Source of the DNA: Spartinivicinus marinus
Lineage (GTDB): Bacteria; Pseudomonadota; Gammaproteobacteria; Pseudomonadales; Zooshikellaceae
Assembly: GCF_026309355.1 (NCBI RefSeq)
Contig: NZ_JAPJZK010000001.1
Coordinates: forward strand, 5,042,501-5,106,500
Length of the DNA: 64,000 bases
Direction of reading: 5' to 3'
The position numbers and the translations under genes are program-made. The notes under the pieces are model-generated. The model ran no database searches, had not been told where the DNA came from, and saw nothing but the letters and a program-made list of their open reading frames with translations. Shown here one piece after another: positions 42,701-50,434 of the stretch. Each line of letters opens with the position of its first letter. The first letter of the stretch is position 1.

Positions 42701-42863
42701 GATAATTGGTTAGATTAATCGGCTGAGAGGTGGGGTTGTATAACTCAATTGCCTTATTGTAGCTTTTACCTTCACTGTATTCGCTGATTATTATTTCAGC
42801 ACTGAGTGGCAGGCTTAGACAAGCGCCAAGGCCTGCAATTAATGGTTTGTAGAATCTAGGCAT
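39789..42863 (-). CDS. ExeM/NucH family extracellular endonuclease
   Basis: 1024 aa from ATG 42863 (MPRFYKPLIAGLGACLSLPLSA is a signal peptide; an in-frame start at 42890 is upstream). Domains in order: lamin-tail-like domain (IISEYSEGKSYNKAIELYN), OB-fold-like region (VLVEGIVTQLTPNRYQGFFIQEE), then endonuclease/exonuclease/phosphatase domain with IASFNVLNYF, GLMEIENNGF, VVVNHFKSKGS, VLGDLNAYGQEDP, LDHALAS and SDHDPIII. About 170 C-terminal residues of helical FIVAR-like character follow. Such nucleases degrade extracellular DNA for phosphate or biofilm dispersal; a phosphatase gene lies nearby. Confidence 0.93.
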   Translation of the reverse strand: MPRFYKPLIAGLGACLSLPLSAEIIISEYSEGKSYNKAIELYNPTSQPINLTNYQLTKYTNGDLNKTATLSLNGTLAPKATFVISHVKADSAIKNKAQLVTSNSVINYNGDDPIALFYNQQLLDIIGTPGKRNNFGKDQTIQRTIGQASQQYQPAQWQFASANNAEVMAKTLGNVAFGTPSQNTISCKTGDVSLISQLQGPGERSPLIPTDKWQSDNHVLVEGIVTQLTPNRYQGFFIQEEVQDEDADPNTSEGIFVFGTPTIAVNIGDKVRVQGLVKEHYNETQLVLKQAQVCSKASQHQDSTRIVELTAETSLQALEPYEGMQVRWHGDAALTVTKNYGFNFKSRRNDMVLTQGAPLYKPTQLFPALSEEAKQLTKANQQNQITIETDHKQQNGVISFYPPFEPNQFYIRIGDTIDQLTGVIKYAYGQYSVIPTQLIADNAFDHSHYPRQVTPPIKQHGNLRIASFNVLNYFNRVEPGATPNPANNQNRGATNLADFTLQQTKIVSALVAMDAGIIGLMEIENNGFTENSAIHSLVTALNQAISNPDDHYQFVKPKSSTYIGNDAITVGILYRPAQVAIVGNPHIVTMPHQQFTVTSAEDKQRDFDKGQRDSLIQTFKTQSGETLSVVVNHFKSKGSMCLEDYLEYALDGKISLDSRGRVTGKPTAPNYLDDLQGSCNELRVSAAYRLGEYLKQHKKSLGDNILVLGDLNAYGQEDPLLTLTDFQANQESRPINTAVQTVLAGKPWQAPQTITTGYGLINLNTKLHGNKTFSYSYEGELGNLDHALASPTLANKVVDIIDWHINSVENSLFEYSRKYSGQLPKSDNLFSASDHDPIIIELQLTPKKSAKTELNQLIEHAWTVYQRVVINDVWHFYPHSLKWSLTKSLLQAMEVQTDDKATQQQVDKVTSDLQQVLDKASTFHPVVYKSGLAAAIEIAGHRLYLANQTQVLWYFPVNAQQKLANHISQAKAIYQNNNSSQQQVNHAAYKLTQALFWFEQQRQLRWRQPWSLTITSNSNWFIFH

Positions 42864-43996
42864 AGGGTCTTCTCTTATATAAGTTATCAACTAGGGTGCA
42901 GAGGCATTATTTTGCACTGCTTGATCACTGCTAATATTTTTTATTTTTTTGTCACTTCTACAGTCAAGATTCGTTAGCCATGGATGGGCTAGCTGAGGCT
43001 GTAAAGATGTGTTTTATAGTATCTGCATTGATTATTTTGATGACAGAAAATGAACAAGCAACTATGTTCTATTTGTAAACAATAGTAGATTAAGGACTAT
43101 ATATTGTGTGCTAGCACTACAAGTATCTAGTTTATGCTGTATATATTTAATAAAGATTAACAAATATCATAGATGTAATGGCACTTAGTATAACGTTGCA
43201 AAATAAGGCTGCATGATTTGCATACCAATTTGATGGGCAACCTTATCATTGTCTTTTATTTTTTGGCAACTTTTTTGTTGCTATTTATTTAGATTTAGAT
43301 AAACAAGCTGTCAGTGATATAAGAAGTTATCAAGGAAATCCTAAAACCCTTAAAAGTTGTTCATATGGTCAGGTTTTATATTAATCGTTTGTTTTTTGGG
43401 TGAGTCTTATTATTTTGTAACTCAATAGCTGAATCAGTGATGACTAATATTTGGTCGTTGATATTTATATATTATGTATTAATTTATAATGTTTCAATCT
43501 TATAGCCTGTGTAAGTCTTTCTAAAACAGCACTTCGTCTTTTTATAGTAAACTATTTTTTATTGTTGTCTGCATAGACTTAAGTCGAATTATATTTTTAG
43601 TATTTATTAAATCTATATCCAATGCGAAGGGTATATTAAGCTATACTCTTCGCGAAAATTTTTTGGGCTTTGTTACCGTCGTTCTTCACTCCAATCATTT
43701 AGTTTATCTAAACTTCTGGGGCTTCATCGCTCGGTGGCCTCGCCTAAATAATCCTTCGCTTTGAGTATATACCACTTTATTTTTACACCTAAAAGTGATT
43801 CATGATGGGTATAACTTGATTATTTTTATTTTAGATAATTAACAATGCACTATTAAAAAAGGTGTTTAATAGGTGATACAGGTTAAGGATAATTTGGGAT
43901 GAGTATAGTGAAGTAATAAGCGTGTTGGGTATTGCCCAGAGGGGAATACCCAACCAATCATCAGATAGGGTAAATGCAAAACTCAATGCGTGGGTT
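42864..43996. other. 1.1-kb gene-free AT-rich region
   Basis: No convincing gene in either strand. It contains the nested repeat at 43615-43812 (separate entry). A 32-codon frame at 42979 (MDGLAEAVKMCFIVSALI) lacks a ribosome site and is not called. The promoter of the nuclease gene should be near 42890-42960. Confidence 0.5.
43615..43812 (-). repeat. Nested repeat: 128-bp copy 2 inserted within remains of another copy
   Basis: The inner unit, 43642-43769, reversed, begins TATACTCAAAGCGAAGG and ends TTCGCGAAGAGTATA and aligns over its whole length with copy 1 (shared blocks AGGCGAGGCCA/AGGTGAGGCCA, GAAGCCCC, GTAACAAAGCC/ATAACAAAGCC). Its central stem AGTTTA-GA-TAAACT replaces CCTAT/ATAGG of copy 1. 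The flanks 43615-43641 (TATATCCAATGCGAAGG) and 43770-43812 (GATTCATGATGGGTATA) look like the two ends of a third copy in the opposite orientation, with the middle lost. Confidence 0.7.
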
Positions 43997-44842
43997 TTAA
44001 GGTTTTTCCCCTCTTTTTAAGCGTTGCTCTATATCGGTTAAACAAGCGGGAAGATCCTTAATGGTGTCAATCACATAATGGGCTCCAGCACGATACAGTT
44101 GAATTGTCACTGGGCTTCTTAGCGTATCTTGCTGAGTCTTGTCTAGGGCTTGCCAATCTTCAAGTCTTTTGCCTATTTTATTACCACTGACTGCCACTGC
44201 TACGGTCCACATACCTGCATTTAAACCTTCTTCGATGCCAGCTTCTGTATCATCGACTTTCACACAAGCATGGATATGCTCAACATCAAGCTCAATTGCA
44301 TTTTTTAAGCTCATATGTGGGTAAGGACGACCACGGGATACTTCATTAGCACATACAACACTCGTTGTGGTTAACCCTTTGTTGTGTAGCTCTGGTAGCA
44401 AGTCTGCTACTAAACTACGACTGTAGTCTGTATTGATACCTAGTTTAATGCCTTGTTTAAGCAAGTGTTTAGCTAACTCTATGGCGTCAGGCACTAAGTC
44501 AGCGTGATTTAAAATAGACTTGATCTGATGAGGAATAAACTGTTGTTGTAAGTTTTCTAAGTCTTCATGACTGGGTAGTCGACCATATTGGTTTGACCAG
44601 GCTTCACTCACCGTTCCTTCATCTAACAATTGTTTTAATTGTTGTTGGTAATCAGAGGTACTTAATTGACGAAGAAGTGGTTCAGGTATGTCAATATGAT
44701 GGTCAGCAAATGTTGCTTGCAATGCTTCAACTGGTGCCATTGCGCCAAAGTCGATGAGAGTGCCAGCGAGATCAAAGATGACGCCTTGGACTTTGCCAAT
44801 GTATTTGCGCTGATTGCTGTAACTCTTTGGTTGCTCCTGCAT
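43997..44842 (-). CDS. Phosphonatase-like HAD hydrolase (PhnX-related, Schiff-base lysine absent)
   Basis: 281 aa. The PhnX core is evident: FDLAGTLIDFGAMAPVEAL (nucleophile D24, with A26 instead of the usual second Asp), RGRPYPHMSLKNAIEL, VKVDDTEAGIEEGLNAGMW and RAGAHYVIDTIKDL. True PhnX (phosphonoacetaldehyde hydrolase) has a Schiff-base lysine in a MGLxKxxH motif of the cap; here that stretch is RQLSTSDYQQQ and has no lysine between 58 and 69. It may act on another phosphonate or phosphate ester. No phnW is nearby; an alkaline phosphatase is divergent from it. Confidence 0.85.
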   Translation of the reverse strand: MQEQPKSYSNQRKYIGKVQGVIFDLAGTLIDFGAMAPVEALQATFADHHIDIPEPLLRQLSTSDYQQQLKQLLDEGTVSEAWSNQYGRLPSHEDLENLQQQFIPHQIKSILNHADLVPDAIELAKHLLKQGIKLGINTDYSRSLVADLLPELHNKGLTTTSVVCANEVSRGRPYPHMSLKNAIELDVEHIHACVKVDDTEAGIEEGLNAGMWTVAVAVSGNKIGKRLEDWQALDKTQQDTLRSPVTIQLYRAGAHYVIDTIKDLPACLTDIEQRLKRGEKP

Positions 44843-45294
44843 TATTATGTTCCTTATTAGTTAGCGGCTGCTACAGCGTCCGGCAGACGACAAATAACCT
44901 ATTTTAGTGTTGGGCTTATCCTACCAATCAGTTTAGTCACAGTACAAGTAATACTCCTAGTAAAAAGTCATGAAGGCTTTAAGATAGTGTAGCCGGATAG
45001 TTAAAAAACCCCTAGTTTCTAATTACTATATGAAGACGGCTGAAATAAGTATTGTCTAACAATAATGCTTGGTATTTTAAATACACTTTCCTAAATCTAC
45101 TATAAAAAAATAACATGACAGCTATATGAAATAAACCCGGCTTGGGTTTATGAATATTCTATGAAATTTACATGATGACCTCTTTACCATCACCCCTTCA
45201 GTCAGTAAATTAAAAACAGACAATAAATGTTAGTTAATTAGCCAAATGCAGTGTTGGCTGAGTTGTAACGCTTAACTTAAAGGGGAGTAGTAGC
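44843..45294. promoter_or_regulatory. Divergent control region between the HAD gene and phoA, with possible Pho-box-like repeat
   Basis: 452 bases without a gene. At 45115-45132 ATGACAG and ATGAAAT stand 11 bases apart; read on the minus strand (ATTTCAT, then CTGTCAT) this resembles a PhoB box of two CTGTCAT-like repeats. A perfect 8-bp hairpin ATAAACCC-GGCTT-GGGTTTAT follows at 45131-45151. Phosphate control of the two flanking phosphatase genes is plausible but is an inference from one imperfect site. Confidence 0.35.
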
Positions 45295-46914
45295 GTGAGT
45301 AACGATAAAAGTATAAAAAAAGTATTCAAGTGGCTGGCAAGGGGGTGTTTAGCCTCTGCCTGTGTGCTAAGCACTTCGACGGTATTTTCAGCTGAAAGTA
45401 AGGTAAAGAATGTAATTTTTTTAATTGGTGATGGAATGGGGCCGCAACAGGTTGGCTTGTTGGAAGCTTATGCAAGACAAGCCCCTCATTCCATTTATCC
45501 GCAAGGTAAAACGGCGATGGCTCAATTGGCAGATAGGGGAGTGGTTGGGCTGTCAATGCATAATCCCGCGGGAGCCATTGTGGTTGATTCAGCCAGCTCG
45601 GCCACTCAGTTAGCCACCGGTTTACCTGCCGGTTCTGAAATGATTGGTTTAGACGATCAAGGAAATGCGGTTGAAACTGTATTAGAGCAGGCTAAAAAAG
45701 CTGGTAAAGCTACTGGTTTGGTTTCTGATACGCGCTTAACACATGCAACACCTGCATCCTTTGCTGCTCATCAGCCTCATCGATCGCTGGAAAATAAAAT
45801 TGCAGAGGATATGTTGGCAACAGCACCTGATGTCATGCTTTCCGGTGGGCTACGTCACTGGATTCCCAAAGATGCTGCTAAGGCGGGTAAGTTACATGAT
45901 CAAGTAACTGCTATGGTAGGCGACACGATTAGCTTAAAATCAAAACGAAAAGATAATCGAAACCTGGTGGCTGAAGCTAAGCAAGCGGGTTACCAGTTAG
46001 CTTTTAATCGTGATCAACTAACAGCAGCTTCTGATAATGGCAAAGTATTAGGACTTTTCAGTAGTTCAGGTATGCTGGATGGTATTGCTTATAGCAAGGT
46101 AAAGAGTGACCTCGCGCGGCGTGAACCGAGTTTGAGGGAAATGACTGAAAAAGCATTGGCAATATTATCAAATGATCCAGATGGTTTCTTTTTGATGATA
46201 GAAGGTGGCCAAATCGATTGGGCTGGTCATAATAATGATGCTGGTACTATGTTGCATGAAATGCTTAAGTTTGATGAGGCCATTGCAGCTGTACTGGATT
46301 GGGCGAAAGACCGCAATGATACTCTGGTGGTATTAACAGCAGATCATGAAACAGGATCTTTTGGTTTTAGCTATTCTGCTGCAAACTTACCAAAAGCATC
46401 AACCTTATCTGGCAATGCATTTAAAAACGTCAAGTTTAAACCTAACTTTAACTTTGGTAGTCCAACTATTTTAGATAAGCTGTACAGTCAACAAAAAAGC
46501 TTTAGTACTATGTTTGCAGAGTTTTGGGCGTTGCCTAAAAATCAGCAAGATGCAAAAGCATTAGTGAAGATAGTTAATGCAAACAGTGAGTTTAAAATTA
46601 CCAACGCACAGGCTGAACGAATTTTAGCTACAGCCCAAAACCCCTATTATCAGCCAGATCACAAATACCTTAGCTTGAAGCAATTTCCTAAAGTCTCTGA
46701 CTTTACTGCATTTTATGTATATGGTGATGAGGTAAAGCTTAACTTATTAGGTCGTGAGCTAGCAGAACAACAAAACGTGGTTTGGGGAACGGGCACTCAT
46801 ACTCATACGCCAGTTGCTGTGCTGGCTTATGGCCCAGAGTCACTAACCAAAAGTTTTGCAACCATTCAACACCATACGGATATTGGGCAAAAACTGAAGT
46901 CTGTTTTAAGATAA
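45295..46914 (+). CDS. Alkaline phosphatase (PhoA superfamily), secreted
   Basis: 539 aa from GTG 45295, with Shine-Dalgarno AAGGGGAG. Signal peptide (CLASACVLSTSTVFSA, cleavage before ES). Active site: metal aspartate D46 in IGDGMGPQQ; nucleophile S99 in VDSASSATQLATG; LTADHETGSFGF; and GTHTHTPVAVLAYGP for the zinc histidines. It releases phosphate from phosphomonoesters in the periplasm. An insert of about 60 residues (AKALVKIVNANSEFKITNAQAERIL) precedes the last motif, as in Vibrio/Shewanella-type enzymes. A terminator follows. Confidence 0.93.
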   Translation: MSNDKSIKKVFKWLARGCLASACVLSTSTVFSAESKVKNVIFLIGDGMGPQQVGLLEAYARQAPHSIYPQGKTAMAQLADRGVVGLSMHNPAGAIVVDSASSATQLATGLPAGSEMIGLDDQGNAVETVLEQAKKAGKATGLVSDTRLTHATPASFAAHQPHRSLENKIAEDMLATAPDVMLSGGLRHWIPKDAAKAGKLHDQVTAMVGDTISLKSKRKDNRNLVAEAKQAGYQLAFNRDQLTAASDNGKVLGLFSSSGMLDGIAYSKVKSDLARREPSLREMTEKALAILSNDPDGFFLMIEGGQIDWAGHNNDAGTMLHEMLKFDEAIAAVLDWAKDRNDTLVVLTADHETGSFGFSYSAANLPKASTLSGNAFKNVKFKPNFNFGSPTILDKLYSQQKSFSTMFAEFWALPKNQQDAKALVKIVNANSEFKITNAQAERILATAQNPYYQPDHKYLSLKQFPKVSDFTAFYVYGDEVKLNLLGRELAEQQNVVWGTGTHTHTPVAVLAYGPESLTKSFATIQHHTDIGQKLKSVLR

Positions 46915-46934
46915 GGAGTAGCTAATAATACTGT

Positions 46935-46978
46935 TGCCTTTCCTCAGCCCTAGCTAGAAGGAAAGGCATAGCTTTTTT
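46935..46978 (+). terminator. Rho-independent terminator of the alkaline phosphatase gene
   Basis: TGCCTTTCCT (46935-46944) pairs perfectly with AGGAAAGGCA (46959-46968), 14-base loop, then TAGCTTTTTT. 21 bases after the stop codon. Confidence 0.88.
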
Positions 46979-47202
46979 GAACTATAATGAAACTCCAAAA
47001 AGCAAACTTGTTTGTAGTATGTGTTTTAATGCGATGAGTGCTGTCTGTTTTTTAGCCTGAAATATGGGGCTATGTTTGTGACCAGCCCAATAATTTGTTG
47101 CAAAATGTTTTTCTGACTGCTTTTAAACTGTTATATTCTCCTTTTATATAAGGTAGCCTGATTTTGTTCAGTTAGGTTAGTATTGAATGAGGTTAAAGCT
47201 TG

Positions 47203-47892
47203 ATGCGACTTGCAAAAAAATGGCTTACACTGACTTGTTGTAGTTTTTTTTGTGCAACACCTGTGTTGGCTGATGCAAATGACGATCAAGACCCTTGGGA
47301 AGGGTTTAATCGTGCTATTTTTGCATTTAATGAGACAGTTGACACCTATGCACTTAAACCGATCACGCAAGGTTATCAGTATGTTACCCCTGATCCTGTG
47401 GAAGGCTTGGTCAGTAACTTTTTTGATAACCTGGGAGAAGTGCGTAATGTCGTTAATGACTTACTGCAACTTGAAGGTAAGCAAGCGCTAAATGATAGTG
47501 GCCGATTTGTAGTTAACTCAACAGTGGGTATGTTAGGTTTGCTTGATGTAGCCAGTGAGTTTGGGTTAGAGAAAAATTATGAAGACTTTGGATTAACATT
47601 GGGGCATTGGCATGTACCGCAAGGTAACTATTTAGTATTGCCATTCTTTGGTCCCCAGACTGTGCGTTCTACTGTTGGTTTAATCCCTGACTCACAACTT
47701 AACCCTGTCAACCATATTGAAGATGTGCCTACTCGCAATGGTTTAATGTTAATGAACGTGATTGATACTCGTTCAGGCCTGTTAAAAGCAGAGGATTTAA
47801 TTGTAGGGGATAAATACACATTTATTCGTAATACTTATTTACAAAACAGGGCATTCCTCTTAACAAGCGAGCAGCCTGAAGATGACTTTTAG
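47203..47892 (+). CDS. mlaA: MlaA/VacJ family outer-membrane lipid-asymmetry protein
   Basis: 229 aa from ATG 47203 (an adjacent TTG at 47200 is in frame; GAGGTT stands about ten bases upstream). MlaA removes surface phospholipid from the outer membrane and passes it to MlaC. Family blocks: DPWEGFNRAIFAFNETVD, NFFDNLGEVRNVVNDLLQ, RFVVNSTVGMLGLLDVA and DFGLTLGHWHVPQGNYLVLPFFGP. The signal peptide ends ATPVLADAND and has no convincing lipobox, so it may be secreted rather than lipidated, unlike E. coli MlaA. It opens the conserved mlaA-pilZ-rssB-STAS-tal-dusA block. Confidence 0.93.
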   Translation: MRLAKKWLTLTCCSFFCATPVLADANDDQDPWEGFNRAIFAFNETVDTYALKPITQGYQYVTPDPVEGLVSNFFDNLGEVRNVVNDLLQLEGKQALNDSGRFVVNSTVGMLGLLDVASEFGLEKNYEDFGLTLGHWHVPQGNYLVLPFFGPQTVRSTVGLIPDSQLNPVNHIEDVPTRNGLMLMNVIDTRSGLLKAEDLIVGDKYTFIRNTYLQNRAFLLTSEQPEDDF

Positions 47893-47979
47893 TTATAGTG
47901 ATATTGAGTAAAGGCTATATATTATAAAGTTATAATTATCTGTTTATTTTTAGCTTGTAGGGTACGATTAAGAATAATG

Positions 47980-48015
47980 AGAAGGTCGGCATGACTGACC
48001 TTCTGCATGTTTTGT
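47980..48015 (+). terminator. Terminator of mlaA
   Basis: AGAAGGTC (47980-47987) and GACCTTCT (47997-48004), perfect 8-bp stem, nine-base loop, followed by GCATGTTTTGTTT. It lies between mlaA and the convergent PilZ gene. Confidence 0.75.
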
Positions 48016-48093
48016 TTATGGTGTAGCTTACAAATGTTGAATGTTGTTTGTTACATGTCTGATAGCTAATTGTGGACAGAAAAGCTTATTCCC

Positions 48094-48420
48094 TTAAATA
48101 ATTTTGTGAATTTTTAAGGCTATTTGATAAAGCGTTTCATCCTCCTCGTCTTTTGTCTCATCAGTTACATCGGCTCTTATCACTTCTGCTTCTGCTTTAA
48201 AATCAGGAAACTCTGGACGCTCTGATGGAATTGTGATTTCAACCCGATCTCCTTCTGGTAGTGGCGAATGATACTCGATCATGATTCCTGAACTACTTAA
48301 GTTACGACAATGAACGGAAAATGTTTGACGAGGCTCGCCGTGAGAGAGTGAGGCCGGTGTGTCCATCACCATTCGGATAAAACCTCTTTTTTCACTGAAG
48401 AGTCTATTGCTCAAAGCCAT
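48094..48420 (-). CDS. PilZ domain protein
   Basis: 108 aa from ATG 48418-48420, which has GAGGG six bases upstream; the start at 48432 precedes that site. PilZ proteins bind cyclic di-GMP. The first motif is KRGFIRM (RxxxR with G-F-I between the arginines) and the second CRNLSSSGIMIEY (N/DxSxxG), both intact. The acidic tract DETKDEEDE near the C-terminus is unusual. In Pseudomonas a PilZ-like gene sits at the same place between mlaA and rssB. Confidence 0.88.
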   Translation of the reverse strand: MALSNRLFSEKRGFIRMVMDTPASLSHGEPRQTFSVHCRNLSSSGIMIEYHSPLPEGDRVEITIPSERPEFPDFKAEAEVIRADVTDETKDEEDETLYQIALKIHKII

Positions 48421-48709
48421 ATTGTCCCTCACTTTTATAGTAGTTGTACAATCCTTATACTCGGCATTTTTCTTTCTGTCAAAGCCTCTATTATGACGAA
48501 CAGTGGATAACTAGTTTATTCTAAGGAATAACACAGTTTTAAAGCGCTTGCTGTTCGATTAAGAAAAGAGTAAGGTGTTGCCGGTTCATGTTAGGCGCTG
48601 TTGATTAGCTGGTGCTTTACCCTATTTTTGAAAGCTTGGTTGCAAAAGTGATGATAAAAAGCCATTCATCAAAAAGCAGTAAACAAGTAAAGAATATAAA
48701 GGACGCCTT

Positions 48710-49894
48710 ATGGCGGTGGAAAGCAACACACTGCTAGTAATAGATGACGAGACCACAGTACGTGAAAGTGTTGTGGCCTATCTAGAAGATAGCGGCTTTA
48801 CTATTTTAGAAGCTGGAAATGGCGCGCATGGGTTGGAAGTCTTTGATCAGCATCAGCCTGATTTGGTGATTTGTGATCTTAGAATGCCTAAGCTTGACGG
48901 GCTGGGTGTGCTAAAAAAAATTCGAGAAACTTCACCAGAAACCCCTGTTATCGTGGTTTCTGGCGCTGGAGTGATGACTGATGTGGTTGAGGCGCTTAGG
49001 CTGGGTGCCAGCGACTATTTGATTAAGCCTATTGTTGACTTAGAAGTTCTGGAACATGCAGTCAACCGTGCTCTTGAAAATGCACAGTTGGTTAAAGATA
49101 ACCAGCGTTATAGAGAAAGCTTAGAAGAAGCGATTCAAACATTACGTGAAAGTTTAGAAGAGCTTCAAGCAGATCAAAAAGCCGGACGGCAAGTGCAAAT
49201 GAAAATGTTGCCGGCAACTCCCTATCGTTATTTAGACTACCAATTATCTCACCATATCAGCCCCTCTCTTTATTTAAGTGGGGATTTTGTTGACTATTTT
49301 CGGTTATCTGAGCATCAGTTTGCTTTTTATTTAGCCGATGTCTCAGGTCATGGTGCATCTTCTGCATTTGTCACAGTGTTACTTAAGCATATGTCTACCC
49401 GTTTAAAGCGGGAATATACTACACGAAAAAGTAATAATTTAATTAAGCCATCTGAAATGTTTAGCTATATCAATCGAGGCTTACTTAACACCGACTTAGG
49501 CAAGCACGTTACCATGTTTGGTGGTATTGTTGATACTAAAGCGAATACGTTGACATACGCATTTGGTGGACACTTTCCCTTTCCAATATTGGCAACGGAT
49601 AAAGAGGTTGCCTATCTTGAAGGGTATGGACTACCAGTGGGGTTATTTGATGATGCCACCTATAATGACTTTACCATGGAACTACCGGAAAAGTTTGCGT
49701 TAATAACTTTTTCAGATGGCATCATTGAAGTGCTCCCACATGCTAAATTAAAAGACAAAGAAGAATATTTGTTGTCAGTGATTAGAGGTGGCGCCATTAC
49801 CGTTGAAGCCTTGATAGAGGCGTTAGAGCTAGAACAGCTGAAAGATGCGCCTGATGATATTGCGGTACTGGTATTGGCCAGGAATATGTCATGA
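48710..49894 (+). CDS. rssB: Response regulator with PP2C-type serine phosphatase output (RssB-like)
   Basis: 394 aa. Receiver domain (1-120) with D56 in VICDLRMPKLDG, acidic pair D12-D13 and lysine in YLIKPIVDL. A coiled-coil linker (about 125-165: LEEAIQTLRESLEELQADQ) leads to a PP2C/SpoIIE-type phosphatase: GDFVDYFRL, LADVSGHGASSAF, TFSDGIIEV and APDDIAVLVL hold the metal aspartates. Such regulators dephosphorylate a partner STAS protein in response to phosphorelay input; in Pseudomonas RssB affects RpoS. Overlaps the STAS gene by 4 bases. Confidence 0.92.
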   Translation: MAVESNTLLVIDDETTVRESVVAYLEDSGFTILEAGNGAHGLEVFDQHQPDLVICDLRMPKLDGLGVLKKIRETSPETPVIVVSGAGVMTDVVEALRLGASDYLIKPIVDLEVLEHAVNRALENAQLVKDNQRYRESLEEAIQTLRESLEELQADQKAGRQVQMKMLPATPYRYLDYQLSHHISPSLYLSGDFVDYFRLSEHQFAFYLADVSGHGASSAFVTVLLKHMSTRLKREYTTRKSNNLIKPSEMFSYINRGLLNTDLGKHVTMFGGIVDTKANTLTYAFGGHFPFPILATDKEVAYLEGYGLPVGLFDDATYNDFTMELPEKFALITFSDGIIEVLPHAKLKDKEEYLLSVIRGGAITVEALIEALELEQLKDAPDDIAVLVLARNMS

Positions 49895-50376
49895 CTGTAG
49901 GTAAAATTCAGTTTGCTGAGAGTGAAGGCACGTACATTTTAAAATTTGTAGGTGATGTGCGACTGACCCTTTGCTCAACGCTAGATACCTTCCTCGATAA
50001 GATGTTTGCTCAGCCGGACTTTCGCTCGGTTATTGTCGACTTGACCGAGACTGAAGGCATTGATAGCACGTCGCTGGGGCTGCTGGCCAAACTGTCTATT
50101 CAAGCTAAAAGACGCTTTGGATTAATCCCAACCATTGTTTCAACGAATGAAGACATTAATCGAGTCTTGCTAAGTATGGGATTTGACCAGGTGTTTATTT
50201 TGGTGAGGGATCAACTTCAAGAAAGCCAGCAAATGAGCGAGTTGCCTTGCCAGGAGTGCTCGGAGCAAGTGGCTAAAGAAAAAGTACTTGACGCACATAA
50301 AGTGCTAATGAACATGAATGAGAAAAACCGCAACACTTTCAAAGATTTAGTAAAAAGCTTAGAGTGCGATAGTTAG
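49891..50376 (+). CDS. STAS-domain anti-sigma factor antagonist (RssC-like)
   Basis: 161 aa. STAS fold in residues 1-110: YILKFVGDVRLTLCSTLDTFLD and VDLTETEGIDSTSLGLLAKL, where S59 of the D-S-T turn is the likely phosphorylation site (SpoIIAA-like). A 50-residue C-terminal tail with two cysteine pairs (LPCQECSEQ, LECD) and a charged helix follows, unlike minimal SpoIIAA. It is the expected substrate of the phosphatase encoded upstream (ATGA overlap). Its anti-sigma partner kinase is not in this window. Confidence 0.88.
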   Translation: MTVGKIQFAESEGTYILKFVGDVRLTLCSTLDTFLDKMFAQPDFRSVIVDLTETEGIDSTSLGLLAKLSIQAKRRFGLIPTIVSTNEDINRVLLSMGFDQVFILVRDQLQESQQMSELPCQECSEQVAKEKVLDAHKVLMNMNEKNRNTFKDLVKSLECDS

Positions 50377-50388
50377 CAGTGACTGGCC

Positions 50389-50419
50389 ACTTACCCCCCC
50401 CAGTTGGTCAGGGGTAAGT
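50389..50419. terminator. Hairpin between the STAS gene and tal
   Basis: ACTTACCCC (50389-50397) pairs with GGGGTAAGT (50411-50419); loop of 13 bases; no U tract. Probably a terminator for the convergent STAS and tal genes. Confidence 0.5.
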
Positions 50420-50434
50420 TAAAAACAACATTTA

